Assembly: GCA_032768795.1 (NCBI GenBank)
Contig: CP136490.1
Location: forward strand, 4,960,001 to 5,024,000
From: Tremella fuciformis
Taxonomy: Eukaryota; Basidiomycota; Tremellomycetes; Tremellales; Tremellaceae
DNA length: 64,000 nucleotides
Direction: 5' to 3'
Each line of letters opens with the position of its first letter. The first letter of the stretch is position 1. The translations under genes and the position numbers were made by a program. The notes beneath the pieces were generated by a model. The model was not told where the DNA came from. It did not search any database and saw nothing but the letters and a program-made list of their open reading frames with translations. This document shows, piece by piece, positions 61,197-64,000 of this stretch.

Positions 61197-61860
61197 ATGT
61201 CGCTGTCGAACCCGCTCAACCTCCTGCTCATCCCTCCCATCCTCTACCTCATTTTCCGTATCGTCTTTCCTTCGCTGCCGGCCCCGTCTTCGGTGGTGCC
61301 GAACACGTATGTGAGCGACGTGTACAACTGGATGCCGGCCAAGCACGCAGACGTCATCTTGTATCGCAAGTACACTCCGCAAGAACTGGCGAAATACGAT
61401 GGCAAGGATGGAGGCAGGATCCTGCTGGCTATCATGAGAGTGGGACGGGAGAACAAGATCAATGGGACAGAAGAGCGGACCGTCTTTGACGTCTCCAATG
61501 GCAGGAACTTCTACGGACCAGGTCGGTCCACCTCCGCCACTGAGGGACTTCAGTCGCTGAACAGACAGACGGCGTGTATGGCAACTTTGCAGGGCGAGAC
61601 GCTAGTAGAGGCATGGCCAAGCAGTCCTTCGACGACGGCGAGCTACTCTCCTCTTCGGGGTGTGTGTCAGAGCTTATGTACAGAGATGATCACTCCTCTG
61701 GACCAACCTCTGGACAAGTTGGAAGATCTGACGGCGTCAGAAATGTGGGTAGACCCTCTCGGCCCAGTCGTGTACTGATCGCAGCGACAACATGAAAGGC
61801 TGGCATCAGCACTTCAAGGGCAAGTACACTGTGTGTGGCGAGCTCGTAGATTGTGTATAG
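61197..61860 (+). CDS. DAP1: Dap1/PGRMC-type cytochrome-b5-like haem-binding protein
   Basis: Exons 61197-61521, 61569-61637, 61684-61744, 61785-61860 encode 176 aa. An N-terminal anchor (NLLLIPPILYLIFRIVFPSL) precedes the MAPR domain: RTVFDVSNGRNFYGPDGVYGN, FAGRDASRGMAKQSFDDEM, PLDQPLDKLEDLTASE, MKGWHQHFKGKY. Dap1 binds haem and supports P450 enzymes of sterol synthesis at the ER (family knowledge). Intron 2 starts with GC (GCGAGC); there is no usable GT donor nearby that leaves a normal-length intron. A longer upstream open frame exists, but the ATG at 61197 puts the anchor at the N-terminus as in the family. Confidence 0.92.
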
Positions 61861-62147
61861 AGGTGTAGAGCCAATAACGAGATGCAACGACCCAAGCACG
61901 ATCCAAAAGCGTACAGACACTGGAGCAGCTCCGTTTTGGGTCAGAATGGGCCCACGGGGTCACGATTCCACGTAAAGTTGGCTGCATAGGGGCTGTTGAC
62001 GCGCGGCTCAGCACACCTCGCTCTCCCGAAGTCGCAACAGACTATCTCACCTCGACCAGACAAGAGAGCTACAAGGAACAATCGCAGTCGAGACGGGAAA
62101 GGTGAGACACATCATATAATGGCGTGCGTAATGCCAGCTGGTGATTC

Positions 62148-62230
62148 GACCGTGTGGCTTAGTGGTCAGAGCGCCCGTTTTACATGCTGTGGAACACGGG
62201 AAATCGGCGGTTCGAACCCGCCCATGGTCA
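62148..62230 (+). tRNA. tRNA-Val (UAC) with a 10-nt intron
   Basis: Acceptor stem GACCGTG/CATGGTC, D-stem GCTT/GAGC, anticodon stem CCCGT/ACGGG and T-arm GGCGG-TTCGAAC-CCGCC all pair. The anticodon loop reads TTTACA, then 10 nt (TGCTGTGGAA), then C, so the anticodon is TAC after removing an intron at the canonical position 37/38. The mature length is 73 nt with discriminator A. The D-arm GGCTTAGTGGTC and TTCGAAC also serve as internal A and B boxes. Confidence 0.88.
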
Positions 62231-62754
62231 AGATAGCTTTGTGCACTCATCATGAGTGTTCGTCCTCATTTTTAGCTTGCTTGGAACCGCTTCCAGTGCA
62301 TCGAGACGTCCCGCTGATCGCTGAGGAAGGGATGGAGTTGCTAGGGGTCATGACAAACAGCTCTCACTCTACAGGCGCAAACGGGTTTCTCTCTGCGAAA
62401 AAGACGATGTGTTCAGTGACTCCATAGCAAATCAAGCTGTCTCGCACGCATGATCCGCGCCAGCTGCACAAATAACAGAATGCACGTCAGTATGCAGCGC
62501 AGCTCCTTAGCTGTGCACCATCCACCCGCGCTCTCCTTGGCGCCATAATGTTCAAACTAGGGGCTAAGCGTCGAGCCACCCCCACGCCGATCGTTTTCGA
62601 GGCACAATGACGTCAATCGCAGTGGCGAGTGGGGTTACAGTTTAGCCCACCAAGGCAGTATATAGTCTCGCAGCTGAAGTCATTTGTCGTGCTCCATATA
62701 TCCTACCACAGTCAACTGTATCGCACACGACCAGTCAGACTACACATCGCAATA
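62231..62754. other. Intergenic region with TATA box of the next gene
   Basis: No gene seen. TATATAG at 62659-62665 lies about 96 nt before the ATG at 62755. No T4 terminator directly follows the tRNA. Confidence 0.5.
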
Positions 62755-63597
62755 ATGGGTCTTTTCGGTAGCAGCGATCCCGTCAAGCAGCAGGAGAAGG
62801 CTCTGGCATCTGGTACGTCGCACAGTCCTGTCACTCGCTAGCACCGGCCCCGCTCGCCACCCGCCCTTTACCCCCCGAGATCTACGGAATGGTCCGCGGT
62901 GGGTGCTGATCACACAGAGGCCAAGCACGAGGAGAAGCAGGTCAAGCAGGCGACCAAGGATGTCACACACGCCGAGAAGAGCGAGGCGAAGGCCGCCAAG
63001 AGCGAGCACAAGGCTCACTCGGTGAGTGCCTCAGCACGCGTCCAGGGAGGATGTAGCTGATGCGTTTGATAGGCACATGAGAAAGCGGTGCAGGTCGAGG
63101 CCAAGCTTGCGTCCGAGCTGGAGAAAGTCACACACAGTGAGTCGCGCGTCAAGACTGTAGTGCTGTCGCTGACGCTGTCAGAGCACAACGCGGCCGTGTC
63201 CAAAGTCCAGACCACGGGCAACGACGCCAACAACCACACTAATCAGCATCAACGCGCGGTTCAGGAGGTCGAGCAGAAGAAGGTCAACCTCCAGCATGTG
63301 CAGGCGGCCGTGGGTCATTCAACCCGTGCTATGCGTATAGCTCACCACCAGCACCACCAACACGAGGCCGACCGCGAACATCGTCGTGCTGAGCTGCACC
63401 CCGCGGAGGAGCTCGGTGCAGCTGGGGCCGGCGCAGCCGCCGGCGCAGGGCAGACTGGAGCAGGTGTGCCCCAAGCTGGACAGACAGCCCCCACCGGTCC
63501 GAGCGGCCACGTCGGCCTGGCGAGGGCCGAGGCGGCCAACGCCGAGCAGCACGCCGCACAAACTGGCGCTGGGTACGGGGCACAGGGACAGGTGTAG
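62755..63597 (+). CDS. Charged, helical, His/Ala-rich protein of unknown function
   Basis: Exons 62755-62812, 62918-63021, 63073-63136, 63182-63597 give 213 aa. The start MGLFGSSDPVKQQEKAL is followed by about 110 residues rich in Lys, Glu, Ala and His that should form long helices (KHEEKQVKQATKDVTHAEKS, KAVQVEAKLASELEKVTH). The last 60 residues are Gly/Ala/Gln-rich and disordered. A stretch at 63310-63354 could be a further 45-nt intron (GTGGGT...CCACCAG) because it is in frame without a stop; both versions are possible. No known family recognised. TATA at 62659 and the sequence type suggest an abundant, perhaps stress-linked protein (weak inference). Confidence 0.6.
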
Positions 63598-63868
63598 GCA
63601 AAGCGGTACTTCAAGTATAATACCCTCGATGCAACATTGTCATACGCGATGACCCACGCACGCTCAACTCGGACATCACATGGCCGATCACCTATTGTGC
63701 GATGAAACAGGAACCGACAGCTACCATCAAAGGCCCGTGCGCGCGGTCCCGACTTCGCTCTCGAGCGATGGCATGTCGCTGCAGAGTCTGGCCTCTGATG
63801 GAGGCACACAAAACAGTTCCCATCATTCAATCAAACGCGAGTCCTTTCCCCTTTGACATCTCTTGGCC
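63598..63868. other. Intergenic stretch, no gene seen
   Basis: No family-like frame. It probably holds the 3' flank of the preceding gene and the promoter of the next. Confidence 0.45.
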
Positions 63869-64000
63869 ATGTTCTTGTCATCGCGCCTTTCAGCGCCATA
63901 TCGTGAGTCGCCAGAAGGGACGAGACAATCCCCTTTGGGACCGCTTTGTCCTCCCGCGACTCCGTTTTCGCGTCGTTCCCACTTGTTGCTCACCCTCGAT
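63869..64000 (+). CDS. Possible first exon of a gene running off the right edge
   Basis: ATG at 63869 reads MFLSSRLSAPY and then meets a consensus donor GTGAGT at 63903. The short basic, Ser-rich start resembles a mitochondrial targeting peptide. Only this exon fragment is visible, so nothing can be said about the product. Confidence 0.3.
   Translation, partial: MFLSSRLSAPYRESPEGTRQSPLGPLCPPATPFSRRSHLLLTLD

Overview
The window is nuclear DNA of a basidiomycete, most likely a yeast-like member of the Tremellomycetes (inference). It holds about 30 protein genes, nearly all cut by many very short introns of roughly 40-50 nt with GT(NN)G donors and a CTGAC-like branch point close to the acceptor. 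It has typical fungal families (tetraspanin Tsp2 type, DUF7598 type membrane protein, fungal type-1 rhodopsin, Zn2Cys6 regulator) and one intron-containing tRNA. Gene models were built by hand-splicing so that the reading frame and family motifs agree. Exon ends should be good to a base or two unless stated.

Layout, left to right. 0-11 kb: CIR_N/LENG1-like protein (cut by the edge), NPL4, Beclin-1/Atg6, secreted GH3 beta-glucosidase, eIF1AD-like protein, a small single-TM protein. 11.2-12.3 kb: a tandem array of five structured repeat units that look like minus-strand small RNA genes. 12.4-16.7 kb: Zn2Cys6 regulator next to a TfdA/TauD-type dioxygenase. 18.4-26.7 kb: microbial rhodopsin, calcium-regulated aspartate/glutamate carrier, an unrecognised Cys-rich protein, ALKBH1, TCTP. 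27.9-35.8 kb: four-TM protein, 6-phosphogluconate dehydrogenase, GH13 alpha-glucosidase, Tsp2-type tetraspanin. 36.0-46.0 kb: secreted histidine acid phosphatase, GPI-type glycoprotein, Rab GTPase, YeeE/YedE sulfur transporter, membrane-anchored GH92 alpha-mannosidase. 46.7-55.2 kb: MFS exporter, Baeyer-Villiger monooxygenase, FHS-like MFS transporter and an IPNS-like 2OG oxygenase, a possible metabolic gene group. 55.2-64 kb: DUF7598-type membrane protein with a very long disordered tail, LETM1, Dap1/MAPR, tRNA-Val(UAC), a small coiled-coil protein and the probable start of one more gene.

Most genes are housekeeping: protein quality control (NPL4), autophagy (Beclin), mitochondria (LETM1, aspartate/glutamate carrier, ALKBH1), pentose phosphate pathway, and extracellular glycan or phosphate scavenging (GH3, GH92, acid phosphatase, GH13). 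The accessory signals are the 11-12 kb repeat array, the rhodopsin and the 46.7-55.2 kb oxidative group.

The most unusual item is the 11.2-12.3 kb array. Its five units have complementary ends, internal hairpins that keep pairing although their arms differ, and a T4-T8 run just past the closing stem on the minus strand. This fits an undescribed RNA polymerase III small-RNA family.
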